Part shown: positions 1-12,290 of the stretch, one piece after another
Position numbering within the stretch: the stretch's first letter is position 1
Layout of the letters: the number at the start of each line of letters is the position of its first letter
Assembly (NCBI GenBank): GCA_019009955.1
Contig: CM032232.1
Coordinates: 135,566,501 to 135,630,500, forward strand
Origin: Riptortus pedestris
Taxonomy: Eukaryota; Arthropoda; Insecta; Hemiptera; Alydidae
DNA: 64,000 bases
Direction: 5' to 3'
Notes under the pieces: model-generated
Seen by the model: the letters and a program-made list of their open reading frames with translations, nothing else
Database searches by the model: none
What the model was told of the DNA's origin: nothing
Program-made: the position numbers and the translations under genes

Positions 1-2690
1 TCAGACCATAAAATTTTCAATGTTTTGTTTAAAAAAAAAAAAAAAAGAAATCATACGCCACCCGATTGTTTCTATTTTAAACTAATAATTATAGCTTAAA
101 ACTTTAAGTAGCATTTTGGAGTAATTAGTGCACCAAATAGTTTTACACATACCTTTTCCACTTTATTAAGTAATTCATTTTACTCACTGATGACATAGGA
201 ATATTGTTCTGTACCAGCGTAAAGAGCATAATATTTGAATACAAATTTGTACCTACACTGAAAATGGAAAAAGTACTCCTTTCATTTGGGGTAGTGACAA
301 TTATAAATGCTTTTAAAAGTACCATTGGATATTTTTAATTTATGCATCTCTTATGTTATACGGAATTATGATATTTTGATAAATATTTATTATACAAGAT
401 AAAAATGAATATTTTTTTTTTTTTTTTTTTTTTTTTTGAGTACTTGTTTTATTCACAGTAACAACGAATTGAACCCTTTTGTGGCTGTTTACCTTTTAAA
501 CTCATTTCATGATTGTGCTTTGTAATTTGTAAGAAAATTATAATACTGATTATCTTATCTCTATTGTTATTGTTAAGTAAGTCAATCTTGCGGATTATAG
601 CTTTTTTACAGGGCTGAATATATTATTATTATTTATATTATTTAGTACAGGTCCTCAAGACAGTAATGAGAAAAAGTAGGCTCATTTTCATTTATAAAAT
701 TTAAAAAAAAAAAAAATATTTGTTTGCTGATGCCTGATTAGCAATGTCCATGACACTCCATTCCTGTTGACAAATGTGGATGCTACGGCTGAATATCGAA
801 GGCATCTTCTTGCCGAGTTGTTCGCAGAAGTTTATTGTCTAGTTCAATCCTTGATTTGTTTGTTGTTATTTATTTTATTTTTCTTTCACTTTCAGGAAAA
901 ATTAATCTTTAATTATATATAAATTTAATAAACTCAAGCCTAATACTGATTATCATTGAAAAACGTATTCCTTAATGAAATATTAAGGGCGGAGTTATTA
1001 ACAATTAACCAACTTGTCTCAATTATTATATCATTTCCTCATCTTATTATTTATGATGTTTTTGTTTAAATTAGAAGAATATTTAATTAAATAAAGCTTT
1101 CAATAAAACGTCCCTTTTTTTTTTTAATTCTTTATTTCAATTAAAGAATGTCAACTCTATGTAGTATAGGAAACATTAAACAAAAATTGATCCTACAAAG
1201 ATTTTAAATCTCTTAATGGAATAACTGCCTTTTCGAAATGGGTTCATTCATAATTATTTCTGATTAATCACAGCAGATAGACATTATGAGCATTTTTCCT
1301 TACAATGAAATCATATTAATATTGAGGATGAGAGTAAACTCTATACATAGGATAACGTTTGTTATTACGTGAGAGTAATTTGTATGACTCAGTCCGATTT
1401 AAGGCTAAGTATGTAGTAACCGAATATACCTATTTAAAAAAAAGAAAAAAAAAGTGCTTTTGCTCTCTGTTGAAAATCATGATAAAACACTTGTTGGTTT
1501 CCAAGAATATCGTAAACTTTAACGTGGCGCAGATAACTTACGCTAAAATAGTATTCTCTATTTGGTCGATTTCTTAAATAATTATCTTTTAATTATGTAC
1601 ATATGTGAATTTAACATATTACAAAATGTATTATGGAAATAAGCATTACATGTAATTTAATCTGTCCTGTATAGAATGGAATGCTTGATCATTAAAGGAA
1701 TTCACAACCCTCTTCTCTAAAAGATCTCCATTCTGCCTGTTTTACGATATTTAATTTTTATTTTTTAACTCTTTCTAACATTCTAAGGCATGCATTGTAC
1801 AGATACATTTCTAAGTTTCGTAACACATAACACAAATGCTGACAGTTTCTCGGATTATTGTTTCTCCCGAGAAGTTGTATAACGCCTTGTCACCAGCCAA
1901 TGAAAGAGATTTTATCATTAAAATTTAGTACGATTTTATTTATTTTTCATAATTTGAGATGAATATCTCTATCAACGGCTAACTTCAGAAGTTATTAATG
2001 CTCTGTGAAATAATAATTGAAAACATATTGTTCTGTTATCTGTGATTGTAAATTGCCTTTCATCTCGAATAAAATCCTCATGTTCTTGTACAGGGAAGGC
2101 CCATGTTGAATGAGAGGGCTAAAATCAGGACATACATATGTGAAAGAATCTTTCACAAGTTTTAATTAACATACATCAATAAACTTTTTTTCTGGTATGC
2201 TTTGACTTAAAATTCATCAACTTACACAAATTAAAATTCAATTATAAATGGAATATTTATAATTATCAGGAAGACATTCAGTAATTTATTCTTTTTTTCT
2301 ATGACCTGTAGATAACTCGGCCCAACTAGCCGGCGCCTCATAAAGTCAGTATTCATAAATACATAATAAACTAAATGGTTTAGGTTATATGTCATTAAAA
2401 ATATGTTTGAACAGTTGTTAATAACTAGCATAATAGTACTGCAATTCAGGCTATAAAAACTGCAGGCGGAACTGTTGATGGAATCAGAAACTCGTATAAT
2501 GAATGCATCAAAAAGAAACAAATATTATTATTATTTATTAACGTCCACATTTTGCAACTAAGGCTAATCGGGACGGGTTATCTACAGGTTACCACCCCTT
2601 TCTAGCCAGGGTGAGATTTTAGGATGTTATTTAATGAATTACGTCACTAAATAATTACGTTTGCCAAATATAAAAACACTAAAGCATTAA
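1..2690. other. AT-rich sequence with no recognised gene
   Basis: Long A/T homopolymers lie at 31-45 and 411-437, with scattered ATT triplets near 620-650 and 2525-2540. Short ORFs here show no recognisable motif and have the composition of AT-rich noncoding DNA. No H-family element was found in this stretch. Confidence 0.7.
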
Positions 2691-5600
2691 TTAGAAACCA
2701 GAGCTCAAGTATTAATCTGTCAGAGCCTCGGTCAGAGTTAAACATGAACATAGAATGGAAAGTTGAAACTATACTAGACTAAAATTGGAACAAACAGAAT
2801 ACTTCAATAGAATGTGGAGCTAAAATAATATATGAGACTCAAGTTAAAACTGGATCGAGAAGTAAGCATTTTAGTAGAATCCAGTGGTCAAGTGATAGTT
2901 GTGTCTCAAATTAGAACTGAATCAGAAATTTTGAATAAAATGTATAATGGAATTCTGTTTCGAGGTTCGAGTAAATCTTGAAACTCGAATCAGAATTCGA
3001 TCATAAAAATACATACATAATAAAATACATCTTCAAATTAAACGCGGAGTACAATAACACTGGACTCTTGTTGTCTGATTGAAATCAGAACTGAATCCTA
3101 AACTGAATGTTCTAGTTTGCAAACATATAGTCTTTTAAAATAATACCCGAGGCTGGACATAGAAATGATTCAGAAAGCAAATATTAAGTAGATTCCGGAG
3201 CTCAAGTGATAGCCGAATCTCGATTCATAGATGCTGCTAAGATTCACTCTTTTAATAGATTCCGAAATTCAAATGATAGCCTGTCCCGAATCACTGATCT
3301 AGCAAAGGTCATTTCATAGAATCGAAAGCTGTAGCTAGGTTCCAAATCACAGATAGCCACAAAGATTCACTCTTTTAATAGAATCGGAAGCTCATGTGAT
3401 AGCTGAGTCTCGAATCACAGATACAGCAAAGATTCCTTCTTAATAGAATCGAGAGCTCAAGTGATAATCGGGCCTCGAATCAAAGATGCAGAAAGGATTC
3501 GCTCATTTGATAGAATCGGTAAGTCAAGTGATATCCGAGTCTCGAATCACAGATGCAGCAAAGATTCAAGCTTTTAATAGAATCGGAAGCTCATGTGATA
3601 GCCGAGTCTCGAATCACAGATGCAGGAAGTATTCGCTCTTTTAATAGAATCGAGAGCTCAAGTGATAGCCGAGTCTCGAATCACAGATGCAGGAAGGATT
3701 CCCTTATTTGATAGAAGCGGTAGGTCAAATGATAGCCGAGTCTCGAATCACAGATGCATGAAAGATTCACTCTTTTATTAGAATCGGAAGCTCATGTGAT
3801 AGCTGAGTCTCGAATCACAGATACAGCAAAGGTTCACTCCTTTAATAGAATCGAGAGCTCAAGTGATAATCGGGTCTCGAATCACAGATGCAGGAAGGAT
3901 TCCCTTATTTGATAGAAGCGGTAGGTCAAATGATAGCCTAGTCTCGAATCACAGATGCATGAAAGATTCACTCTTTTAATAGAATCGGAAGCTCATGTGA
4001 TAGCTGAGTCTCGAATCACAGATACAGCAAAGATTTACTCCTTTAATAGAATCGAGAGCTCAAGTGATAATCGGGTCTCGAATCACAGATGCAGGAAGGA
4101 TTCCCTTATTTGATAGAAGCGGTAGGTCAAATGATAGCCGAGTCTCGAATCACAGATGCATGAAAGATTCACTCTTTTAATAGAATCGGAAGCTCATGTG
4201 ATAGCTGAGTCTCGAATCACAGATACAGCAAAGGTTCACTCCTTTAATAGAATCGAGAGCTCAAGTGATAATCGGGTCTCGAATCACAGATGCAGGAAGG
4301 ATTCCCTTATTTGATAGAAGCGGTAGGTCAAATGATAGCCGAGTCTCGAATCACAGATGCATGAAAGATTCACTCTTTTAATAGAATCGGAAGCTCATGT
4401 GATAGCTGAGTCTCGAATCACAGATACAGCAAAGATTTACTCTTTTAATAGGTTCGAGTGCTCATGTGATAATCGGGTCTCGAATCACAGATGCAGGAAG
4501 GATTCCCTTATTTGATAGAAGCGGTAGGTCAAATGATAGCCGAGTCTCGAATCACAGATGCATGAAAGATTCACTCTTTTAATAGAATCGGAAGCTCATG
4601 TGATAGCTGAGTCTCGAATCACAGATACAGCAAAGATTTACTCTTTTAATAGGTTCGAGTGCTCATGTGATAATCGGGTCTCGAATCACAGATGCAGGAA
4701 GGATTCCCTTATTTGATAGAAGCGGTAGGTCAAATGATAGCCGAGTCTCGAATCACAGATGCATGAAAGATTCACTCTTTTAATAGAATCGGAAGCTCAT
4801 GTGATAGCTGAGTCTCGAATCACAGATACAGCAAAGGTTCACTCCTTTAATAGAATCGAGAGCTCAAGTGATAATCGGGTCTCGAATCACAGATGCAGGA
4901 AGGATTCCCTTATTTGATAGAAGCGGTAGGTCAAATGATAGCCGAGTCTCGAATCACAGATGCATGAAAGATTCACTCTTTTAATAGAATCGGAAGCTCA
5001 TGTGATAGCTGAGTCTCGAATCACAGATACAGCAAAGATTTACTCTTTTAATAGGTTCGAGTGCTCAAGTGATAATCGGGTCTCGAATCACAGATGCAGG
5101 AAGGATTCCCTTATTTGATAGAATCAACATCTCAAGTGATAGCTGAGTTTCGAATCACAGATACAGCAAAGATTCGCTCATTTAATAGAATCGGAAGCTC
5201 ATGTGATAGCTGAGTCTCGAATCACAGATACAGCAAAGGTTCACTCCTTTAATAGAATCGAGAGCTCAAGTGATAATCGGGTCTCGAATCACAGATGCAG
5301 GAAGGATTCCCTTATTTGATAGAAGCGGTAGGTCAAATGATAGCCGAGTCTCGAATCACAGATGCATGAAAGATTCACTCTTTTAATAGAATCGGAAGCT
5401 CATGTGATAGCTGAGTCTCGAATCACAGATACAGCAAAGATTTACTCTTTTAATAGGTTCGAGTGCTCATGTGATAATCGGGTCTCGAATCACAGATGCA
5501 GGAAGGATTCCCTTATTTGATAGAATCAACATCTCAAGTGATAGCCGAGTTTCGAATCACAGATACAGCAAAGATTCGCTCATTTAATAGAATCGGAAGC

Positions 5601-7560
5601 TCATGTGATAGCTGAGTCTCGAATCACAGATACAGCAAAGATTTACTCTTTTAATAGGTTCGAGTGCTCATGTGATAATCGGGTCTCGAATCACAGATGC
5701 AGGAAGGATTCCCTTATTTGATAGAAGCGGTAGGTCAAATGATAGCCGAGTCTCGAATCACAGATGCATGAAAGATTCACTCTTTTAATAGAATCGGAAG
5801 CTCATGTGATAGCTGAGTCTCGAATCACAGATACAGCAAAGATTTACTCTTTTAATAGGTTCGAGTGCTCAAGTGATAATCGGGTCTCGAATCACAGATG
5901 CAGGAAGGATTCCCTTATTTGATAGAAGCGGTAGGTCAAATGATAGCCGAGTCTCGAATCACAGATGTATGAAAGATTCACTCTTTTAATAGAATCGGAA
6001 GCTCATGTGATAGCTGAGTCTCGAATCACAGATACAGCAAAGGTTCACTCCTTTAATAGAATCGAGAGCTCATGTGATAATCGGGTCTCGAATCACAGAT
6101 GCAGGAAGGATTCCCTTATTTGATAGAAGCGGTAGGTCAAATGATAGCCGAGTCTCGAATCACAGATGCATGAAAGATTCACTCTTTTAATAGAATCGGA
6201 AGCTCATGTGATAGCTGAGTCTCGAATCACAGATACAGCAAAGATTTACTCTTTTAATAGGTTCGAGTGCTCAAGTGATAATCGGGTCTCGAATCACAGA
6301 TGCAGGAATGATTCCCTTATTTGATAGAAGCGGTAGGTCAAATGATAGCCGAGTCTCGAATCACAGATGCATGAAAGATTCACTCTTTTAATAGAATCGG
6401 AAGCTCATGTGATAGCTGAGTCTCGAATCACAGATACAGCAAAGATTTACTCTTTTAATAGGTTCGAGTGCTCAAGTGATAATCGGGTCTCGAATCACAG
6501 ATGCAGGAAGGATTCCCTTATTTGATAGAAGCGGTAGGTCAAATGATAGCCGAGTCTCGAATCACAGATGTATGAAAGATTCACTCTTTTAATAGAATCG
6601 GAAGCTCATGTGATAGCTGAGTCTCGAATCACAGATACAGCAAAGATTTACTCTTTTAATAGGTTCGAGTGCTCATGTGATAATCGGGTCTCGAATCACA
6701 GATGCAGGAAGGATTCCCTTATTTGATAGAATCAACATCTCAAGTGATAGCTGAGTTTCGAATCACAGATACAGCAAAGATTCGCTCATTTAATAGAATC
6801 GAGAGCTCAAGTGATTGCCATGTCTCGAATCACAGATGCATGAAAAATTCACTCTTATCAAAGATTAACTGTTTGCATAGAATCGAGAGCTCGCGCGATA
6901 GCCGAAACCTCAAATCAGAGCTGCATCAAAGATTAACTTTTTCAAAAGGATCGAATATTCACGCGGTTGCCGAATATCAAATTCATCGGTATGCATTTCA
7001 AACGGTATTCTGAGAATATCTATATCTATTAAACCCTATTATGAATTTTCGATGCCACGTTTCCCAATAACATAATGTCTTGTAATATTTGGCATTTTTA
7101 TGGGCGCTAAAAAAAATATGACTGTTTTAATAGAATTCCGAGATTAAGTGATATCCGAGTATTAAATCAGAACTGCTACTGTTTAACTCATTTAACAGAG
7201 TGACAGAAAAAGCAAGAATAATATCTGTGTCTAGAATCAAAATTGAAAAAGAAACAATATTTAATTGAATCCACATTATAAGTTACATGCAAGTCTCAAG
7301 GGAGATCTGAATCATAAACGGGATCTTGTAATAGAATCTATAGTTCTAATGATAACCAGGTCTCCAGAAAGAACGGAATCATAAGAAGAGTATTTAAGTA
7401 GAAACTAAAGCTCAAATAATACATAGGTCTGAAGAATGAGCTGCTTCTGAAAAGTCTTTTAATAGTACCGAAACTGTTGTAACTCGAATCAGAGCTCATA
7501 CCAGAGACTAAATCTTTTACTTGAATCCTCTGTGTATGGAGTCTCAAATCGGAAGTGGAT
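2690..7560. repeat. 67-bp satellite array with 201-bp trimeric higher-order repeat
   Basis: The monomer is 67 bp and contains TCTCGAATCACAGATGCA. In the core (about 3540-6830) three distinguishable monomers alternate: 'GCATGAAAGATTCACTC', 'ACAGCAAAGATTTACTC' and 'GCAGGAAGGATTCCC'. Copies of the first type start at 3741, 3942, 4143, 4344, 4545 and 4746, exactly 201 bp apart, so the higher-order unit is 3 x 67. Both edges (2690-3210 and 6990-7560) hold increasingly diverged monomers, as expected where unequal exchange homogenises only the centre. Translations across it carry no domain. Confidence 0.95.
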
Positions 7561-8752
7561 GAAAAACTAAATCTCTTATGAATTCGGAGGACACATTACT
7601 TGGCAGGTGGATTGTGAAAAAAAAAAAAAAAAAGAATTTATTAAGTTACTTGGCGATCCGTAATATTATGTATAAGTAACAATGGAGTAACAAGTTTTAA
7701 GGGATTGTGTGTATTGAGAATTTTAAAAAATATAACAATTAAGAAGTCTGTTGAATTCTAACTGTGATAGAACTCATAATAATAGAACGACGGTTATTAA
7801 TAATAATGTTAATTATACATTATTACATAGAAATAATCATAATTGTTTTACAGTAATGTATGGAATACTTCAAAGATTCGTACCAAGATCTTCATTATAC
7901 CAATATAAGGTAAATTCATTTTGACTGTTTGACCACGCCTTGCTCTGCGCATAGTACATGGAATGTTTTCATTAGTCGGGTTTCAATTATGAAATGATTT
8001 CCTTACTCTTGTTTATCTTGAAGTTTTCGAGGAATTCTGAGCGTTTTTCAGAACTTTTTAAAGGAAGAAAGATGATTTTGTTTTATCCACCAGTGTACTA
8101 AATATGTGTGGATGTCTGCTAAAATATTGGATGTTTTCCGGGAACCTATTATGGGATGAGTTCCTAAATATTGTTTATCTGGAAGTTTTGAAGGATTGCT
8201 GAGAGATTGAAACAATTTTTTAAAGGATGAAAGGAGATTTTCTTTTACCTACCTGAATACTTAATATGTTTGAGTATCTGCCAATACTAGATATACACGG
8301 TACATGTGTATTGGATTAGCTTTTTGAGGAAATAACACCCATCTATTTAATGCTTTCAGTGAAACTTTGGTGGAAGGGAGAAGCGCCAAACTAGTTTTCC
8401 TGATGAATGCCTGAGTACAAATGAGGAAGTGGTGTCTCTTAAAGAAAGGATAAATATCGCCATTATATCACGAGCATGACACAGGTTATTGCGGGCTATC
8501 TAATCTAAAGATCAGTAAATAACAGGCGAGTCTCATCTTTTTAAGTACTCTGTTATGTATTAGATGAATTTTGTTTTCCGTCAGAGCGTTTATCTCCGGG
8601 AGCGAGTAATGTCCCTCGACAATGATGCGCAGTAACAGGTGGGAAAGTTTAATAAATGAAACGTGCCATAAGTAAAACTTGGTGGCTCGCCGCTTCTAGT
8701 TGGCGTGAAAGTGAGGGGGTGACTGTGCCGTTTCTAGGGCCGGAGGCAGGCT
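7561..8752. other. Unique sequence; GC-richer island at about 8560-8750
   Basis: An A-run lies at 7617-7634 and AT-rich unique DNA follows. The island from about 8560 contains CAGGTG near 8637 and TAAATGAAA/CCATAAGTAAAA-type motifs. It could be a cis-regulatory block of the knirps-family gene, but nothing in the sequence proves this. Confidence 0.3.
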
Positions 8753-8803
8753 GGAAAAAGTCTGTCACGCAGCTGATGCGTAAACCAAGCAGATTTCCCC
8801 CAT
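8753..8803 (-). mobile_element. Solo 3' terminus of H-family element
   Basis: AAAAAGTCTGTCACGCAGC is followed by TGCGTAAACC and AAGCAGATTTCCC. This is only the terminal hairpin and the subterminal inverted repeat, with no body. The hairpin is slightly diverged (CGCAGCTGATGCG). Confidence 0.8.
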
Positions 8804-8997
8804 ACTGATGATGCCATTTAACTTATTCCTCACGCAATAACACAACCAATGCAACTGTGACACTCTGTCTGGTGCATTTACTTTAAATGAAAATCGCTTG
8901 AGTAGGGTTAATCAAAGACAATAAAAAAATACTATTGACTTGCTCAATATTTGACAGCAGATGGGTAAAGGTCAGCAATTATACAATATTTACAATT

Positions 8998-9397
8998 GAA
9001 AAAGTCCATCACGCAGGCGCTGCGTAAACTAAGCAGATTTCCCATGTTAAGTTATACAATAGAGAAATCTCCATACGAGTGCCGATCAGTTATGGAAACG
9101 GCCGAACTAGCTATTGGAGGGAACCATAGCTCGTCCGTAACACTTAATAAAAATGCAAATATCTCGGTTAATAGTCAAGATAGAGGATAAATGTATATAG
9201 CAATATTTATAGTAAATCTAATTTGCAATAAGATTGGTTCTATACAAGTTTTCGATACGGCCTATAGTAACGGAGATATTTCAAATTTTCGAAAATCCCC
9301 CCTCTAAACCCCCCCCCCCCTCCCACTGGCCCGATTTCAGCCGTTAACGAACTTGATCTTCCTTTTTACATAAAACGATTAAATACAGAATTATATA

Positions 9398-9482
<85 letters not shown>
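8998..9482 (-). mobile_element. H-family HINE-like element (Ha), truncated at the TA core
   Basis: It starts at the 3' terminal side with GTCCATCACGCAGGCGCTGC, then the subterminal inverted repeat and the Ha block (GGCCGAACTAGCT). It then reads through the C-rich tract near 9308 into a (TA)n tract at about 9396-9480. The half beyond the core, with the 5' palindrome, is missing. Confidence 0.88.
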
Positions 9483-9485
<3 letters not shown>

Positions 9486-10066
9486 TATATTTATATGAAC
9501 GAGTTTCACTATATTTCTTTTTAAATCGTTTCTTCGCATAACATTTCCATTCGGATGCATAAAAACGGAGATTTTCATCATTTTGTGTTTTGCTTTTTCC
9601 CTAAGCTGTATAGAAGATAGAGCATAATGTATATCCCGTATTTTTATAAACTACACCTGCGCAAGATTTTATTTAGAAGATTAATTATGAAGAATATTTT
9701 TTTTCTACGGAAATGAAACTGAGAAATCCAAAAGCAATAATAAAAACAAAGATGTAACTATAAAGAAGTTGAGATAATAGGTGGAGTAAGATAACAAATA
9801 TTTTTTATTTTGGCCGTATTTCTACCTTCAAAGAAGGTAAACATGAAACTGATGTTTATAACAGATTCAGTATTATAAGTTTAATATCTTTTTTATAATT
9901 ACTACTTTTTTTTATAATGATAAACTTTATTGGAAATAATCCGTTTGATCGATTTTTTGTTTGTTTTATAACTCCTGAGTTATAACCCAAACCCAAAACA
10001 TTAACGACGGATTTTGTTGTAAAACCGCAACATGGTTAACTTACTCTACCATTTATGACTATTTTT
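9483..10066. other. AT-rich unique sequence between two H copies
   Basis: No coding signal or repeat match within the window was recognised. Its left edge is where the preceding element lost its 5' half. Confidence 0.5.
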
Positions 10067-10165
10067 TTAGGCTATTGAGGTCGTGCTCTTGACGCGATTT
10101 TTGAAAAATGTCTTCAAATGGCCATCACTCCTACCCAGGAGATGACGGAAATGAGGTCCGTTCAA

Positions 10166-10202
<37 letters not shown>

Positions 10203-10628
10203 TCTCTTAATACTCTAGTGGCCGCAATTTTTTTTTAATCGTCACCAAACTGTAATCGTTTTATGTAAAAAGGAAGACCAAGTTCGTTAACGGCTGAAAT
10301 CGGACCAGTTGGAGGGGGGGGGTTTAGAGGGGGGATTTTTGAAAATTGAAAATATCTCAGTTACTATACGTTGGATCGAAAAATTGTATAGAATCAATCT
10401 TATTGCTAATTACATTTACCATAAATATTTTATATGCATTTATTCTCTATCGTGAGTATTAACCGAGATATTTGCATTTGTATTAAGTGTAACGGACGAG
10501 CTATGGTTCCCACCGAAAGCAAGTTCGGCCGTTTCTGTAACTGATCGGCACTCGTATGGAGATTTTTCTATTGTCCAACTTTACGTGGGAAATCTGCTTA
10601 GTTTACGCAGCCCCTGCGGGACGGACTA
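10067..10628 (+). mobile_element. H-family HINE-like element (Ha) lacking its 5' palindrome
   Basis: It opens TTTTTTAGGCTATTGAGGTC, so the palindromic GATTTCCC...GGGAAATC core has been lost precisely while flanking family sequence remains. The body is standard: a (TA)n tract at about 10172-10198, the G-rich tract near 10311, the Ha block near 10520, then GGAAATCTGCTTAGTTTACG, the hairpin and GGGACGGACT. Confidence 0.92.
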
Positions 10629-11315
10629 TTTTAACTATATCTTTATTTTTTATTATCGTATTCGAAAACAGATTTCATCGTTATTTACAGTAGAAAAAAA
10701 GCTAAAGTATAATTCATAATAAAGTATCAACCAATATATTTACACATGCTCACAGATTTGATACACATCTTTTTGAAGGTTCTTTAAACCGCTGCCGGTT
10801 GCAGAAATTATCAGCCAGGAACTTGGAGTATGGGAGCCTATGAATATTAGTTTTAACGGACTTCAATTTCTCAACAGCTAGGCATGATCGATGGACATTT
10901 GAAGGCGTTTTCCCAGATCTCGCCGAATAGTCGGTTTACCCCCGAGGGAAATCTTGTTTGAAAAATAGCGACTTGTGTGGAAAATAGCGCCCGCAGACTG
11001 TTCGTCAGTTTAATAGCCCTGCGGCGGCCACACATGGCTGTCGCGGTCTGGGAGAGAAAGGGCAGACATTACGCAAAACGTGATGCTTTTTACCGCATTT
11101 GTCGGTAAAACTGAAATCTCTTTACTCTCGAAACGGTTGGGATTGCCGCGCGATGAACTGTTCAGACTAGTCTCAGCACGGCTGCATCTCTAAAGGCTGT
11201 CTGTCTCCCAACTGCAAGAGGTAAGCTGCATTTAGTATTCAGATGCACTTACAATATATATTTTTTTTTAACACATATTAAATTGAGCCGCCATACAAAA
11301 AACACTATAGGCATT
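10629..11315 (+). other. GC-richer unique block with splice-donor-like end; candidate noncoding exon or enhancer
   Basis: From about 10900 to 11220 the base composition is clearly richer in G+C than its surroundings and is not repeated elsewhere in the window. It ends CTGCAAGAG|GTAAGC at 11220/11221, a good donor, and contains TCAGTTTAAT near 11008, which could serve as an initiator. No conserved ORF is present. A 35-base H-family scrap (GATCGATGGACATTTGAAGG) lies near 10886. Either a 5'-UTR exon of the downstream gene or a regulatory element would fit; both are inference. Confidence 0.25.
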
Positions 11316-11435
11316 TTAGCAGATTTCCCTTAAGAGAAATCAGCTATTGAGGTCGTACTCATGACGCGATTTTCGAAAAATTTCTTCAAATGTCCATCGA
11401 TCCTACCCAGGAGATGACGAAAATGAGGTCCGTTC

Positions 11436-11494
<59 letters not shown>

Positions 11495-12290
11495 TATTAT
11501 CGCTCTAGCGGTCGCAATTTTTGTTTGATTGTTACGAAACTGGATATTTAACCGTTTTATGTAAAAAGACAGATCAAGTTCGTTCATGGCTGAAATCGGA
11601 CCAGAGGGACGGGGGGTTTAGAGGAAGGATTTCCGAAAATTCCATATATCTCCGTTATTATGCATCGGATCGAAAAATTGTATATAACCAATCTTATTGC
11701 AAATTACATTTACTATAAATATTGTTATATACGTTTATTATCTATCTTGAATATTAACCGAGATATATGCATTTTTAGGTTTTCAGCAAGCCGCTACTTC
11801 TACTCATGTTACGTAAACAATACTCTGCTACATAATAAATCACATTATTGGAAGTTTAAATACCAAAAATTGTATTCAAGAGACCTTTATTATACGAGAT
11901 ACATGCTAATATGTCCTGGTGACTCCCCCCCCCCATCTTAAAGTTTTCGACTACTAAAATTTTTTTGATTGAGATAACAATTATTCTGACTCATTATTAA
12001 TTACAGTACTAGATATAGTAAATAGTTCTCAATAAAATTATTGTGTTGTATACTGATATATTTCAGTAATTGTTTTTCTTTCCGGTGAGAGGCGGGCCGA
12101 CCCGCTTGTTTACATTTCTAACCTAACGCTTCCTGTCGGCAGGTTATTGAAATTGGATGAAACATTTCTTATTTTCGTATGTATTTATTCACGGTGTTGT
12201 TGTGTTACAAGTATATAGATTTATCTATTACTAAACTTTACGAGGGAAATCTGCTTCGTTTACGCAGCCCCTGCGTGACGGACTTTTTTA
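11316..12290 (+). mobile_element. H-family HINE-like element, long variant Hd
   Basis: The 5' palindrome (TTTCCCTTAAGAGAAATC), the (TA)n core at 11441-11491 and the G-rich tract are standard. After TTTTCAGCAAGCC come the Hb segment and about 330 bp more (about 11915-12235). That extra module is shared only with the copy at 50768-51600. It ends with GGGAAATCTGCTTCG, the hairpin ACGCAGCCCCTGCGT and GACGGACTTTT. No Rep/helicase ORF is present. Confidence 0.93.

Noticed and set aside
6702..7013. 103-residue ORF at the satellite edge
   Set aside because: Entirely within diverged 67-bp monomers; no start context or domain.
2690..7560. CRISPR-like appearance of regularly spaced repeats
   Set aside because: Units are contiguous monomers with no unique spacers, in a eukaryotic context. 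The same applies to the 19-bp and 32-bp arrays.
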